A program made the position numbers and the translations under genes. Under the pieces are notes generated by a model. It was not told the DNA's origin. It searched no databases and worked only from the letters and a program-made list of their open reading frames with translations. From Psychrobacter sp. Ps6 (GTDB taxonomy: Bacteria > Pseudomonadota > Gammaproteobacteria > Pseudomonadales > Moraxellaceae), in NCBI RefSeq assembly GCF_022129235.1, contig NZ_JADQAI010000002.1, positions 248,001 through 312,000 on the forward strand: DNA of 64,000 nucleotides. Reading direction: 5' to 3'. Numbering within the stretch: position 1 is the first letter of the stretch; each line of letters begins with the position of its first letter. Shown piece by piece: positions 54,867-64,000 of this stretch.

Positions 54867-55694
54867 TTAAACCCCACTCCCAATCCGCTCTGCCAACGTT
54901 TGCAACTTAGGCACTATCATCGCAGCATAATCATCTGCTTTCCAATTAGCGCTTGGCACACTAGCATTCAGAGAATAAGCGTATTGTCCTGTTGCGACAT
55001 CATAGACCCCAACCGCGACTGCCAATATGTCAGTAGAAAATTCTCCATCAGACACGGTATAGCCGTATTTTTCATAATGCTCTGCTGCGCTAGCTAGGGC
55101 AGTTTGCGCATGGCTATAATCTTCAACAGACAAATTCTCTTGTAAATTGCTAATGATAACTGCCTGTCTCGCTTGCGAGCTTACTGCATAAAAAGCACGT
55201 CCAATGGCAGTGCGTGCGACGGGTACAGCGGAGCCAACCTGCAAGTTGACCGATAGACGAGCAGGACTACGGCAACAGGCGTGATAGCGCATTTCTCCTT
55301 CGACTTCGGTTGCTAAATTCACCGATACTTCATTTTCACTAGCGAACTGACGTAATAGTGGCTCAGCTGCTGCCACCATATCGTGACGACTCCATGCGGT
55401 CGCACTGAGGCGTACCGCACTACTCCCCAATTGATACTGTCCGTATTTATTCGTACGCAAAAATCCAAGCGTGATTAAAGTATGGATAAGGCGAGTAATG
55501 GTCGCTTTTGGCAAATCTGTCATCTGACACAATTGCTGATGGGTGAGCTGCTCATCATGTTCAAAGGCCGCCAATATGATCAGTCCTCGTCCCAGTGCCG
55601 TCACGAACTGTCGGTCATTCTCTTCCTTGTTTTGACTCATTGTCGCATGCATGCGTTCGAGTAACGGGGTAGCTGTTGATAAGGGTTTCGTCAT
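54867..55694 (-). CDS. IclR-family regulator next to the glutarate genes
   Basis: A 275-residue transcription factor. The N-terminal helix-turn-helix (LTHQQLCQMTDLPKATITRLIHTL, residues about 50-75) is followed by an IclR effector domain with VARTAIGRAFYAVSS and ADDYAAMIV. It is divergent from the glutaryl-CoA dehydrogenase gene (55871) with a 176-base spacer, so it likely controls that gene and the CoA-transferase behind it. The effector could be glutarate or a related acid (inference). ATG at 55694 has GATGAG upstream. Confidence 0.9.
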   Translation of the reverse strand: MTKPLSTATPLLERMHATMSQNKEENDRQFVTALGRGLIILAAFEHDEQLTHQQLCQMTDLPKATITRLIHTLITLGFLRTNKYGQYQLGSSAVRLSATAWSRHDMVAAAEPLLRQFASENEVSVNLATEVEGEMRYHACCRSPARLSVNLQVGSAVPVARTAIGRAFYAVSSQARQAVIISNLQENLSVEDYSHAQTALASAAEHYEKYGYTVSDGEFSTDILAVAVGVYDVATGQYAYSLNASVPSANWKADDYAAMIVPKLQTLAERIGSGV

Positions 55695-55870
55695 TTTATA
55701 CTCATCTTTTTTGGATAAAGGTTTACAGCGCAGCGAAAGTTTGGTTAAATAGTTTTAAATTATGAAACTAAGTTTCGCATAGCGGAATAACGAAGTCAAT
55801 GACTTGTTAGATCAAATGATGTATCAAACACTATTCGTCAGTCAGGATGACTGATACCAAGGAGATCCAC

Positions 55871-57055
55871 ATGGCAACATCTACCAGCCCACGTTTTGAT
55901 TGGGAAGATCCTTTTTTACTACGTGACCAGCTCACTGAAGAAGAGCGCATGGTCACCGACAGCGCGCGTCAGTTTTTTCAAAAAGAGTTGATGCCTGGCA
56001 TTATCGAGGCCAATCGTAACGAGAATTTTGACCGTAATATCATGCGTCAAATGGGTGAAATGGGTCTGCTAGGCGTCACGATTGAAGGTTATGGCTGTGC
56101 AGGTCTATCGAGTGTCGCTTACGGTCTGATTGCCAAGGAAGTGGAAGCAGTAGACTCGGGTTATCGTTCAGCGATGAGTGTACAGTCAAGCCTAGTGATG
56201 CATCCTATTTGGGCGTATGGCACAGAAGAGCAAAGAGAGCGTTATTTGCCTAAGCTTGCCACAGGTGAGTATGTAGGCTGCTTCGGTCTGACGGAGCCAG
56301 ACTCAGGATCTGATCCTGCATCGATGTCTACTCGTGCGCGCGCTGTGGATGGTGGTTATGAGCTGACGGGTAACAAAATGTGGATCACCAATAGTCCTAT
56401 CGCGGATGTGTTCGTCGTGTGGGCAAAAGATGATGCTGGCGAGATTCGCGGTTTTGTTTTAGACAAAGGCATGAAAGGATTGTCTGCACCGAAGATTGAG
56501 GGTAAGTTCTCACTACGTGCTTCGGTCACCGGTGAGATCGTCATGGACAAAGTGTTCGTCCCTGAAGCCAATGCTTTCCCTGATATCCGTGGCCTAAAAG
56601 GACCCTTTGGCTGCTTAAATAAAGCCCGTTATGGTATCGCTTGGGGTTCGATGGGAGCGGCTGAATTCTGCTGGAAAGCGGCGCGTCAGTATACGCTAGA
56701 TCGTAAGCAGTTTGGTCGTCCGCTAGCGGCAACGCAGCTCGTGCAGTTGAAGCTCGCCAATATGCAGACAGAAATCAGTCTAGGTCTACAAGCCGCGCTG
56801 CGTGTCGGTCGTTTGATGGATGAAGATAACGCTGCACCAGAGATGATTTCACTCATTAAGCGTAATAACTGCGGTAAAGCGCTTGATATCGCTCGTATTG
56901 CCCGCGATATGCATGGTGGTAATGGTATCTCTGATGAGTTCCACATCATCCGTCATGTACTGAACCTAGAAGCCGTCAATACTTACGAGGGTACGCATGA
57001 TATTCACGCGCTGATCTTAGGCCGTGCGCAGACGGGTATTCAAGCGTTCTTCTAA
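55871..57055 (+). CDS. gcdH: Glutaryl-CoA dehydrogenase
   Basis: A 394-residue acyl-CoA dehydrogenase that oxidises and decarboxylates glutaryl-CoA to crotonyl-CoA using [30 protein letters not shown] and [23 protein letters not shown] are acyl-CoA dehydrogenase blocks. The C-terminal [33 protein letters not shown] segment, with the catalytic Glu in TYEGTHD, marks the GCDH subgroup. The start is ATG at 55871 with AAGGAGATCCAC upstream; the frame extends 8 codons further without a site. The next gene is a CoA-transferase, which can make its substrate from free glutarate. Confidence 0.93.
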   Translation: MATSTSPRFDWEDPFLLRDQLTEEERMVTDSARQFFQKELMPGIIEANRNENFDRNIMRQMGEMGLLGVTIEGYGCAGLSSVAYGLIAKEVEAVDSGYRSAMSVQSSLVMHPIWAYGTEEQRERYLPKLATGEYVGCFGLTEPDSGSDPASMSTRARAVDGGYELTGNKMWITNSPIADVFVVWAKDDAGEIRGFVLDKGMKGLSAPKIEGKFSLRASVTGEIVMDKVFVPEANAFPDIRGLKGPFGCLNKARYGIAWGSMGAAEFCWKAARQYTLDRKQFGRPLAATQLVQLKLANMQTEISLGLQAALRVGRLMDEDNAAPEMISLIKRNNCGKALDIARIARDMHGGNGISDEFHIIRHVLNLEAVNTYEGTHDIHALILGRAQTGIQAFF

Positions 57056-57272
57056 TTACTTTTAGCTAAGAATATTTAACAAAGTTGTACTTCATTACGT
57101 ACGTTGCTGCTTGGCTTTTTGTAAAGAAGAGCATTAACAGTGGCGTACGTTTTTCAGTTGTTATTCACCATTCATTTATCAGTGTGTCATTAAATAACGC
57201 AAAAAACTAAATGGTAAATAGCAATTTTCTAATCAGAAAATCAAAGAATACGCCAAAGAGTAAGGGAGTCTC

Positions 57273-58490
57273 ATGACGGATATGACGGATATGGCCGATA
57301 TACCAAGGGGTGCATTGCAGGGTGTTAAGGTGCTCGATTTATCAAGAGTGTTGGCAGGTCCTTCTTGTACGCAAGTGCTCGCTGATCTGGGCGCAGAAGT
57401 CATCAAAGTTGAGCGCCCTCATATCGGTGATGAAACGCGCCACTGGGCACCGCCAACATTCAGCGATGACACCTCCGCTTATTACGCTACCATCAATCGC
57501 AACAAAAAATCGCTCACGGTAGACATCACCACGCCAGCAGGGCAGAACATTATTAAGCAGCTTATTGCTGACAGTGATATTTTGGTCGAAAACTTCAAAG
57601 TCGGTGGTCTGAAAAAATACGGTTTGGATTACGACAGTCTAAAGCAAGACCATCCGCGCTTAATTTATGCGTCATTGACAGGGTTTGGGCAGACAGGGCC
57701 AGATGCCAAACGTCCCGGTTATGATTATATTATCCAAGGGTTGTCAGGGTTGATGAGTATCACAGGGCCAAGTGATGGTGAACCGCACAAAGTCGGCGTG
57801 GCCGTGGTGGATTTATTCGCAGGGTTGCAACTGACCATTGGTATCCAAGCGGCGCTATTGGCGCGTCAAAATACTGGCGTTGGTCAACATGTGGATGTGG
57901 CACTCTTAGATAGTGCGCTATCTATGCTGGCCAATGTCGGTATGAATCATCTAGCTTCAGACAATATTCCACCAAGACTGGGCAATCAGCATCCTAACAT
58001 TGTGCCTTATCAAGTGTTTGCTGCTGAAGGGGAGGTGCACTTTATTTTAGCTTGCGGCAATGACCATCAGTTTGCCAAACTGTGCGACGTATTAGCAGTC
58101 GACTGGCATCTTGATGCGCGTTTTGCGACCAATCCTAACCGCGTTGCCAATCGCGAATCTCTGTGTGCTGAATTGACTAAAATATTTGCCAAGCAGCCTC
58201 GTGCTTACTGGCTTGAGGCTTTAGATCAGGTGGGCGTACCTTGCGGTGCGATTCATAATGTGGCTGAAGCCTTGGCCATGCCGCAAGCGCAAGCAAGGAA
58301 TATGATTGTTAATTTCGCGAAAAAAGGCAGTCCAGTACGCGCGCTTGGTAACCCTATCAAGTTATCCGCATCACCTGTCAGCTATCGCACGCCGCCACCG
58401 CAGTTGAGTGAGCATACTGATAGTACGCTGACTGAATTGGGTTATGGCAATGAGATGATCGCTAAGCTCAAAGCCGATGGGATTGTTTAG
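57273..58490 (+). CDS. Family III (CaiB/BaiF) CoA-transferase
   Basis: A 405-residue CoA-transferase. VLDLSRVLAGPSCTQVLADLGAEVIKVERP at the N-terminus, TGFGQTGPDAKRPGYDYIIQGLSGLM with the active Asp in PGYD, and QHVDVALLDSALSML are family blocks. Next to gcdH it most likely transfers CoA from succinyl- or acetyl-CoA to glutarate, as in Pseudomonas glutarate catabolism (inference from context). ATG at 57273 has AAGGGAGTCTC upstream. The first codons contain a small tandem ATGACGGAT repeat, so a start three codons in is possible. Confidence 0.9.
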   Translation: MTDMTDMADIPRGALQGVKVLDLSRVLAGPSCTQVLADLGAEVIKVERPHIGDETRHWAPPTFSDDTSAYYATINRNKKSLTVDITTPAGQNIIKQLIADSDILVENFKVGGLKKYGLDYDSLKQDHPRLIYASLTGFGQTGPDAKRPGYDYIIQGLSGLMSITGPSDGEPHKVGVAVVDLFAGLQLTIGIQAALLARQNTGVGQHVDVALLDSALSMLANVGMNHLASDNIPPRLGNQHPNIVPYQVFAAEGEVHFILACGNDHQFAKLCDVLAVDWHLDARFATNPNRVANRESLCAELTKIFAKQPRAYWLEALDQVGVPCGAIHNVAEALAMPQAQARNMIVNFAKKGSPVRALGNPIKLSASPVSYRTPPPQLSEHTDSTLTELGYGNEMIAKLKADGIV

Positions 58491-58543
58491 CAGAATTTTT
58501 TGGATTATATTTTTTAGACCTGCACCGATATTTAATCCTAACG

Positions 58544-59314
58544 CTACCTTTCAGCGTTAGGATTAAAACCTAAATGCTGCTCGATTTGTTCGGCCAATTT
58601 AATCAATACCGCACTGACCTCAGCCCGTTTAGACTCATACTCTCCTTGCAAAAAACTCACTGCCATGCCAGCGACCGCCGTGCCTGAAGCATTACGAATA
58701 TAAGTACCCAAGCAGTACATCCCATCACGCAACTGTCCATCATCGAGTGACAATCTACTTTTCTGAGTCACTGCAAGCTCAGCGGATAAATCCGTGAAAT
58801 TCTTGACCCCATGCTGGGTCATAGGGGTCGGAAACTCATCTTTATATAACGATTTGATGTTATCCATAGATAAAGTGGATAGCATAGCCTTGCCAGTTGC
58901 AGAAAATACCGCAGGCACACGAACACCTGCACGAAAAGTAAAGCCAAGCGGCGCAGGCGACTCATGACAAGCCAAAAATACCACTTCTCCCAAATCCAGT
59001 TTTGACAACGTCACGGTATGTTGAAGTAGTACTGGATATTGCACAATCAAATCTTTAAATAACCGTACCACGCCTTGCTGCTGCTCATACTTACCCGCCC
59101 AATACATCAAATACGAACCCAAATAAAAACGGCTTTCAGGATCTTTATAAATAACGTGCTTGGTCAGCAAGCTCTGCAAAATATTATGTGTAGAGCTGCG
59201 AGGAAGACCCAATTCTTTGGCAATATGAGCGGCTGTTAGCGGCTGTGCGCTATCGGTAATCAAGTCCAAAATCTGAAAAGTTTTGTCTAGCGCAGGCACG
59301 GCAGTCGAGCTCAT
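58544..59314 (-). CDS. IclR-family regulator next to gabD-gabT
   Basis: A 256-residue transcription factor with HTH LTAAHIAKELGLPRSSTHNILQSLL near residue 25 and an IclR ligand domain (LGFTFRAGVRVPAVFSATGKAMLS). It is divergent from the semialdehyde dehydrogenase gene at 59537 with a 222-base spacer, and so probably controls the gabD-gabT-permease set. The start ATG at 59314 has TAGG 8 bases upstream; the longer frame from 59365 adds a hydrophobic stretch with no HTH similarity. It is convergent with the CoA-transferase gene, with about 50 bases between. Confidence 0.9.
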   Translation of the reverse strand: MSSTAVPALDKTFQILDLITDSAQPLTAAHIAKELGLPRSSTHNILQSLLTKHVIYKDPESRFYLGSYLMYWAGKYEQQQGVVRLFKDLIVQYPVLLQHTVTLSKLDLGEVVFLACHESPAPLGFTFRAGVRVPAVFSATGKAMLSTLSMDNIKSLYKDEFPTPMTQHGVKNFTDLSAELAVTQKSRLSLDDGQLRDGMYCLGTYIRNASGTAVAGMAVSFLQGEYESKRAEVSAVLIKLAEQIEQHLGFNPNAER

Positions 59315-59536
59315 AAGTAACCTATAAATGTGAAATAAAATAAAGGAGTATAAGATAATTATCAAAATAATGCGATTAAGGCTTGCAAATCGCGTCGTAT
59401 CGTTCTTATAATGATGTCTCGTATATAGAATACACGTTCAGTATATTGAACAAAAAAACGATTATCAATCATTATTTAATGGTTGCTGCTATATCCATTC
59501 TCATACACATACCTCTATATGACAAGGAGCGTCAAC

Positions 59537-61000
59537 ATGTCAAATACGCTACAGTTATCAAATCCAGATTTACTCAAACAATCTTGTTTTATCACAGACG
59601 GCTGGCATGTCTCCAGTGACAATGAAGCCCTCGATGTAGATAACCCTTTTAACGGCGAGCTCATTGGTACTGTACCAAGTCTCACGACGGAAGATGTCAA
59701 TAAAGCCGTCACCTTCGCTCATGAAGCTCAAGTTACTTGGGCAGCCAAAACAGCAAAAGAGCGTGCAGAGCTGTTGCAAAAGTGGGCCGATCTTATCGAT
59801 GCCAATAAAGAGGATCTGGCTATTATCATGACGGCTGAGCAAGGCAAGCCACTCACTGAGTCACGCGGCGAGATCGGTTATGCTAACAGCTTTATCCGTT
59901 GGTTCGCCGAAGAAGGCAAGCGCGTTTACGGTGACGTGATTCCTGCTAACAGTACGCAATTACGTCATGTTGTGCTGAAGCAGCCAGTCGGTGTTTGTGC
60001 CGCCATCACGCCTTGGAACTTCCCAGCCGCGATGATTACGCGCAAAGTCGCACCGGCGATGGCAGCAGGCTGTACGATTATCGTTAAACCTGCCACCGAA
60101 ACGCCATTTTCAGCACTGGCACTAGGCGCTTTGGCAGAGCAAGCGGGTATTCCTGCAGGCGTGCTTCAGATTGTGACGGGTAAATCATCAACTATCGGTG
60201 AAATCCTAACGGGTGATTCACGTATTCATAAGCTGTCGTTCACAGGCTCTACAGAAGTCGGTCGTACGCTAATGGCACAATGCGCGCCGACTATTAAGAA
60301 GCTATCGTTAGAGCTGGGTGGCAACGCGCCATTTATCGTTTTTGATGATGCGGATTTAGAGAAAGCCGCGGCGGGCCTTATCGCCTCTAAATATCGTAAT
60401 GCGGGTCAGACCTGTGTGTGCGCTAACCGTGTGTACGTGCAAGATAGCATCAAAGATGAATTCTTAGACGTCTTTGTCAAAAAAGTCGCTGAATTAAAAG
60501 TCGGCAACGGTTTGGAAGAGGGCGTAGATATTGGCCCGCTTATCAACAAAAAAGCGTTAGATAAAGTTCAAGCACTCCTCAAAGACGCAATTGATAAAGG
60601 TGCGAAACTGGTCACGGGCGGTAGTGTCAATGACGCTTCAGAGCTGACGTATAACCCGACTGTTATTACAGATATTAGCAGTGATATGGATATCGCCTCT
60701 GAAGAAATTTTTGGCCCGATTGCGACCATATTTACTTTCAAAGACGAAGCAGACGTGATTCGTGCTGCCAACGATACTATCTATGGCTTGGCCGCTTACT
60801 TCTATAGTAGCGACTATGCACGCTCATGGCGCGTAACTGAAGGATTAGAGTACGGCATCATCGGTCACAACACGGGTTTGATTTCTACAGAAGTTGCCCC
60901 ATTTGGCGGCGTGAAGCAATCTGGCTTTGGCCGCGAAGGCTCAAAATATGGTATCGAAGACTATATTACGACCAAATACTGGTGCTCTGACATCAGCTAA
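59537..61000 (+). CDS. gabD: Semialdehyde dehydrogenase (GabD/DavD type)
   Basis: A 487-residue NAD(P)-dependent aldehyde dehydrogenase. Catalytic Glu lies in LSLELGGNAPFIVFDD and catalytic Cys in GQTCVCANRVYV; GSTEVGRTLMAQ and EEIFGPIATIF are family blocks. SSADH-type enzymes oxidise succinate semialdehyde in GABA catabolism and also glutarate semialdehyde in 5-aminovalerate catabolism (DavD). The glutarate genes next door make the second role plausible. The start ATG at 59537 has AAGGAGCGTCAAC upstream. It is followed 161 bases later by the aminotransferase gene. Confidence 0.92.
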   Translation: MSNTLQLSNPDLLKQSCFITDGWHVSSDNEALDVDNPFNGELIGTVPSLTTEDVNKAVTFAHEAQVTWAAKTAKERAELLQKWADLIDANKEDLAIIMTAEQGKPLTESRGEIGYANSFIRWFAEEGKRVYGDVIPANSTQLRHVVLKQPVGVCAAITPWNFPAAMITRKVAPAMAAGCTIIVKPATETPFSALALGALAEQAGIPAGVLQIVTGKSSTIGEILTGDSRIHKLSFTGSTEVGRTLMAQCAPTIKKLSLELGGNAPFIVFDDADLEKAAAGLIASKYRNAGQTCVCANRVYVQDSIKDEFLDVFVKKVAELKVGNGLEEGVDIGPLINKKALDKVQALLKDAIDKGAKLVTGGSVNDASELTYNPTVITDISSDMDIASEEIFGPIATIFTFKDEADVIRAANDTIYGLAAYFYSSDYARSWRVTEGLEYGIIGHNTGLISTEVAPFGGVKQSGFGREGSKYGIEDYITTKYWCSDIS

Positions 61001-61160
61001 TAAATGGCTCGGCCAGTACTTAATAGAACGTTTAACAAAACATTTCAGATATCGAACGGTGTTTTATCTCAGACAAGCACCGTTTGATATTACTAAGTCT
61101 CAAATGAACCGCCAATCATTAGATGGCATTTATGTTACGAACACAGAAAAGGACATTCCC

Positions 61161-62420
61161 ATGACTACCAATCAATCATTACTTGAGCGCCGCAAAGCTG
61201 TTTTACCAACAGGACTTGGGGTCGCCTTTCCTATCTTTGCAGAAAAAGCAAAGAACTCAGAAATCTGGGACATCGAAGGCAAGCGTTATATCGACTTTGT
61301 CGGCGGTATCTCAGTATTGAACACCGGTCACAGCCATCCAAAAATTACCCAGCGTGTCCATGAGCAGCTCGACAAATTCACGCACACTGCGGCGCAAATG
61401 ATCAACTATGAGTGCTACGTGGATTTGGCAGAAAAGCTGTGTGAAAAAGCTCCAATCAGCGGCGATACCAAGGCGTTCTTTTTGACCACTGGCGCAGAAG
61501 CGGTCGAAAACTGTATCAAGATTGCGCGTGCTAAAACCCGTCGTCCAGGTGTGATCTCTTTTGTTGGTGGCTGGCATGGTCGCACCATGATGTGCATGAG
61601 CCTGACAGGTAAAGTACTGCCATACAAAAAGAACTTCGGCCCTATGCCAGGACCTGTGTTCCATGCATTGTTCCCTGCAGAAGAGTTGAACGTAACAGAA
61701 GCGCAAGCGCTACATAGCCTTGACATGATCTTCCAGGCAGATATCGATCCGAGTGAAGTGGCGGCGATGATTGTTGAGCCAGTCCAAGGCGAGGGCGGTT
61801 TCCATCAGGTGACGCCATCATTTGCCAAAGCACTACGCGAGATCTGTGATGAGCATGGCATCGTACTTATTTTTGATGAAGTACAGTGTGGTTTTGCTCG
61901 TACAGGTACGTTGTTCGCCACTGAACAGCTAGGCGTTGAGCCTGATTTGATGACTGCTGCGAAAAGCTTAGCGGGTGGTTATCCTATCTCTGCGGTTATT
62001 GGCCGTGCTGATATCATGGATGCCCCGCAAGTAGGCGGCTTAGGTGGTACTTATTCTGGCAACCCACTGGCTTGTGTGGCTGCGCTTGCTGTCATGGAAG
62101 TGATCGAAGAAGAAAACTTACTGGAGCGTAGTATCGAGATTGGCGATACCATTGCTTCATTTTTAAAAGGCTTAAACCTAAGCAGCATTGGTCATATCCG
62201 TCATAAAGGTGCGATGCTAGCGTTTGAGCTAATCGATAGCGAAGGCAAACCTGATGCCGCCGCCGCCGCAAATCTAAAAGCAAAAGCATTTGAGCAAGGT
62301 TTGCTACTAGCGTCTTGTGGCATGTATGGCAATGCTATCCGTGTGATGGTGCCATTGACGGTCGAAGATGAAGTATTACAAGAAGGTCTTGATATTATCA
62401 AAGGTATTCTAACTGTTTAA
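61161..62420 (+). CDS. gabT: 4-aminobutyrate/5-aminovalerate aminotransferase
   Basis: A 419-residue class III PLP aminotransferase. FVGGISVLNTGHSHPKI, FFLTTGAEAVENCIKIARA, FVGGWHGRTMMCMSLTGK, DEVQCGFARTGTLFATE and the PLP-Lys in AAKSLAGGYPISAVIG are all present. GabT and DavT are near-identical in sequence. The start ATG at 61161 has AAAAGGACATTCCC upstream; the frame runs open for 78 codons further 5', overlapping gabD, but that part is not homologous. It probably forms an operon with gabD and the permease that follows. Confidence 0.93.
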   Translation: MTTNQSLLERRKAVLPTGLGVAFPIFAEKAKNSEIWDIEGKRYIDFVGGISVLNTGHSHPKITQRVHEQLDKFTHTAAQMINYECYVDLAEKLCEKAPISGDTKAFFLTTGAEAVENCIKIARAKTRRPGVISFVGGWHGRTMMCMSLTGKVLPYKKNFGPMPGPVFHALFPAEELNVTEAQALHSLDMIFQADIDPSEVAAMIVEPVQGEGGFHQVTPSFAKALREICDEHGIVLIFDEVQCGFARTGTLFATEQLGVEPDLMTAAKSLAGGYPISAVIGRADIMDAPQVGGLGGTYSGNPLACVAALAVMEVIEEENLLERSIEIGDTIASFLKGLNLSSIGHIRHKGAMLAFELIDSEGKPDAAAAANLKAKAFEQGLLLASCGMYGNAIRVMVPLTVEDEVLQEGLDIIKGILTV

Positions 62421-62722
62421 TCAATATTGAGTGTCATTTACTGTAGCGATGGACCACTTTTAATCAAGCAATGATTTTGGTTAAAAGGTTGTATTTAAGA
62501 TAACGGCAAGGCTGCCACCATGGCACTCATTTTGAGTGAGCTTTTGAACGGCGCCTTGCAAGTCAAGACGCCGTTTTTTTATTTGTATTATTTGAATAAT
62601 ATACAAATGGTACAAAAGACCAAACGGCATACACAGTAAATATAATGGGTGCTATCCCACTAAACAAAATTAGTGTAACTGTGAAAGGTCTACACGGATG
62701 ACACACAGACAAGGAGTAGGTT
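62421..62722. other. Gap between gabT and the permease gene
   Basis: Holds two hairpins in tandem. CACTCA/TGAGTG (62524-62538) is short and without a T-run. AACGGCGCCTTG/CAAGACGCCGTT (62547-62575) has one mismatch and a strong T-run to 62580, a rho-independent terminator after gabT. The remaining 140 bases presumably carry the permease promoter. Confidence 0.7.
62547..62580 (+). terminator. Terminator after gabT
   Basis: 12-base arms with one C-A mismatch, five-base loop and seven T residues. Confidence 0.85.
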
Positions 62723-64000
62723 ATGTCTGAATTAAAGAAAACATTAGGTGTTTTTGATATTATTGCGCTGGCATTCGGTGCAATGGTTGGTTGGGGCTGG
62801 GTTGTACTAGCAGGTAGTTGGATCATCTCAGCAGGTATATGGGGCGCAATCAGTGCATTCTTAATTGGCGGTCTTGTGGTGGTTTTGATTGGTGTGACGT
62901 ATGCTGAATTGGCGGCATCCATGCCTATCACGGGGGGCGAGCACACGTATACACACCGTGCACTGGGGGTAAATATATCCTTTATCTGCTCATGGAGTAT
63001 TTTATTTGGTTACTTTTCCGTCGTCGCTTTTGAAGCGGTGGCATTACCAACCGTTGTTGAATATATTATTCCCAATTACAGCCAAGGTTATCTTTGGAAT
63101 GTCGCTGGTTGGGATGTTTATGCCACGTGGGTAGCTGTCGGTATGCTCGGCTCAATCATTGTCACATGGCTCAATATACGCGGTATGGAAGTGAGTGCTT
63201 GGTTCCAAAAGCTAGCAGTTGTCGGTATTTTCTGCGTCGGTATCTTACTATTCGTTGGTGCGCTGTTGTTCAATCCTGAAACGTCCAACTCAGTACAAGC
63301 ACCAAACTTTATCGGTGGTATGGGCGGCATCATGACGGTGATGGTGATGGTACCGTTTTTGTTCGTGGGCTTCGATGTGATTCCACAAGCCGCAGAAGAA
63401 ATCAATCTGACTCGTCCAAATATCGGCAAGTTTTTGATTGTCTCTATTATCATCGCCGTACTTTGGTACGTGGCTGTCGCTTGGAGTGTGGGCAAGACTT
63501 TACCACTATTACAAGCACAAGATTCAACATTGGCAACTGCGGATGCGATGACCAATGCTTGGAATGGTAAATGGGCGGGTACGTTACTTGTTATTGGCGG
63601 TGTATTAGGTATTTTATCAAGCTGGAATGCGTTTCTTATCGGTGGTAGTCGTTTATTGTATGCTATGGGTAAAACGCACATGTTGCCACAGTTTCTGTGC
63701 AAGCTACATCCTAAGTACAACACCCCAGTCAATGCGATCTTGTTGATCGGTGGCCTTGCGACACTAGCGCCACTCTTCGGTCGTAAAATGCTTGTGTGGA
63801 TTGTTGATGCGGGTGGCTTTGGTATCGTTATCGCTTATACTTGTGTTGCATTATCATTCTTAGTGCTACGTTACCGTGAGCCTGATATGGTACGTCCATT
63901 TAGAGTACCAGCAGGTAAACTGGTTGGTATCGTCACTATTATCTTAAGTCTTGGTATGTTGGCGCTGTACTTACCAGGTATGCCATCAGCCCTTGTTCCT
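62723..64000 (+). CDS. APC-family amino-acid permease, C-terminus cut by window edge
   Basis: Frame opens with ATG at 62723 (AAGGAGTAGGTT upstream) and stays open to the window end; 426 residues are visible. It has at least ten hydrophobic segments and the APC marks FGAMVGWGWVVLAG near residue 18 and TYAELAASMPITGGEHTYTHRALG near residue 58. APC permeases import amino acids with protons or by exchange. Its place downstream of gabD-gabT suggests GABA, 5-aminovalerate or a related amino acid (inference). A terminator lies before it, so it may have its own promoter. Confidence 0.9.
   Translation, partial: MSELKKTLGVFDIIALAFGAMVGWGWVVLAGSWIISAGIWGAISAFLIGGLVVVLIGVTYAELAASMPITGGEHTYTHRALGVNISFICSWSILFGYFSVVAFEAVALPTVVEYIIPNYSQGYLWNVAGWDVYATWVAVGMLGSIIVTWLNIRGMEVSAWFQKLAVVGIFCVGILLFVGALLFNPETSNSVQAPNFIGGMGGIMTVMVMVPFLFVGFDVIPQAAEEINLTRPNIGKFLIVSIIIAVLWYVAVAWSVGKTLPLLQAQDSTLATADAMTNAWNGKWAGTLLVIGGVLGILSSWNAFLIGGSRLLYAMGKTHMLPQFLCKLHPKYNTPVNAILLIGGLATLAPLFGRKMLVWIVDAGGFGIVIAYTCVALSFLVLRYREPDMVRPFRVPAGKLVGIVTIILSLGMLALYLPGMPSALVP

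Noticed and set aside
60927..61160. A 78-codon N-terminal extension of the aminotransferase
   Set aside because: It overlaps gabD and lacks homology; a strong ribosome site precedes the ATG at 61161.
1..64000. CRISPR array, transposon, prophage or defence island
   Set aside because: I saw no regular direct-repeat array, transposase, integrase, phage structural gene or restriction/abortive-infection gene. The window is mostly core housekeeping DNA.

Overview
The window looks like chromosomal DNA of a gammaproteobacterium of the family Moraxellaceae, most likely Psychrobacter. This is an inference from gene content and from protein flavour (moderate GC, AT-rich spacers, ttcA with long tails, metZ, one fused-type Lol permease, ccoNOQP). 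No database search was run. Almost all of the window is ordinary core genome. There are no rRNA or tRNA genes, insertion sequences, CRISPR arrays, integrases or phage genes that I can see. Both ends cut a gene: glutaminase on the left and an APC permease on the right. Layout: 1-5.3 kb holds glsA (partial), a DUF475 membrane protein, a TerD protein and rlmKL. 5.4-9.4 kb holds an MscS channel, an orphan Lpd-type flavoprotein, a Bcp peroxiredoxin and a small secreted Cys protein. 9.6-12 kb holds queC and ttcA, two PP-loop RNA/nucleoside modification enzymes. 11.9-18 kb is a respiratory block on the minus strand: ccoN-ccoO-ccoQ-ccoP (cbb3 oxidase), ccoG and a FixH-like protein, preceded by an 856-base gene-free region. 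18.9-23.9 kb holds an SCP2 protein, an unknown protein, the lipoprotein-release transporter (one LolC/E-type permease plus LolD), a small unknown protein and a DUF2062 protein. 24.2-31.3 kb holds comEC, sppA, an alpha/beta hydrolase, a CPBP membrane protease and dusA. 31.4-40.4 kb holds an MHS-type transporter, a lipoprotein of the phospholipase D family, metZ, ybaB-recR, rnd, a lipase-like protein and a small lipoprotein. 40.5-47 kb is the glycine cleavage system (gcvT, gcvH, a nitroreductase, gcvP), headed by a tandem glycine riboswitch with a recognisable promoter. 47-53.5 kb holds ycgL, a small membrane protein, a MoxR ATPase with a CoxE-like VWA partner, a NAGPA-domain lipoprotein and a stand-alone glutamate synthase-like flavoprotein. 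53.7-54.7 kb is the oddest spot: a free-standing Hint (hedgehog/intein) protein whose nucleophile and C-terminal Asn are both replaced, coupled by an ATGA overlap to a 56-residue ORF. 54.9-64 kb is a catabolic block: IclR regulator, glutaryl-CoA dehydrogenase, family III CoA-transferase, a second IclR regulator, a semialdehyde dehydrogenase, an omega-aminotransferase and an amino-acid permease. Read together, the last block can take up an omega-amino acid (GABA or 5-aminovalerate), transaminate and oxidise it, and in the C5 case activate glutarate and convert it to crotonyl-CoA, so the gabDT-like pair may really act as davDT. The gcv block is switched on by glycine through its riboswitch. The cbb3 block would support microaerobic respiration. 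Many gene pairs are separated by clear hairpin terminators, and two of these overlap the stop codon of a gene.
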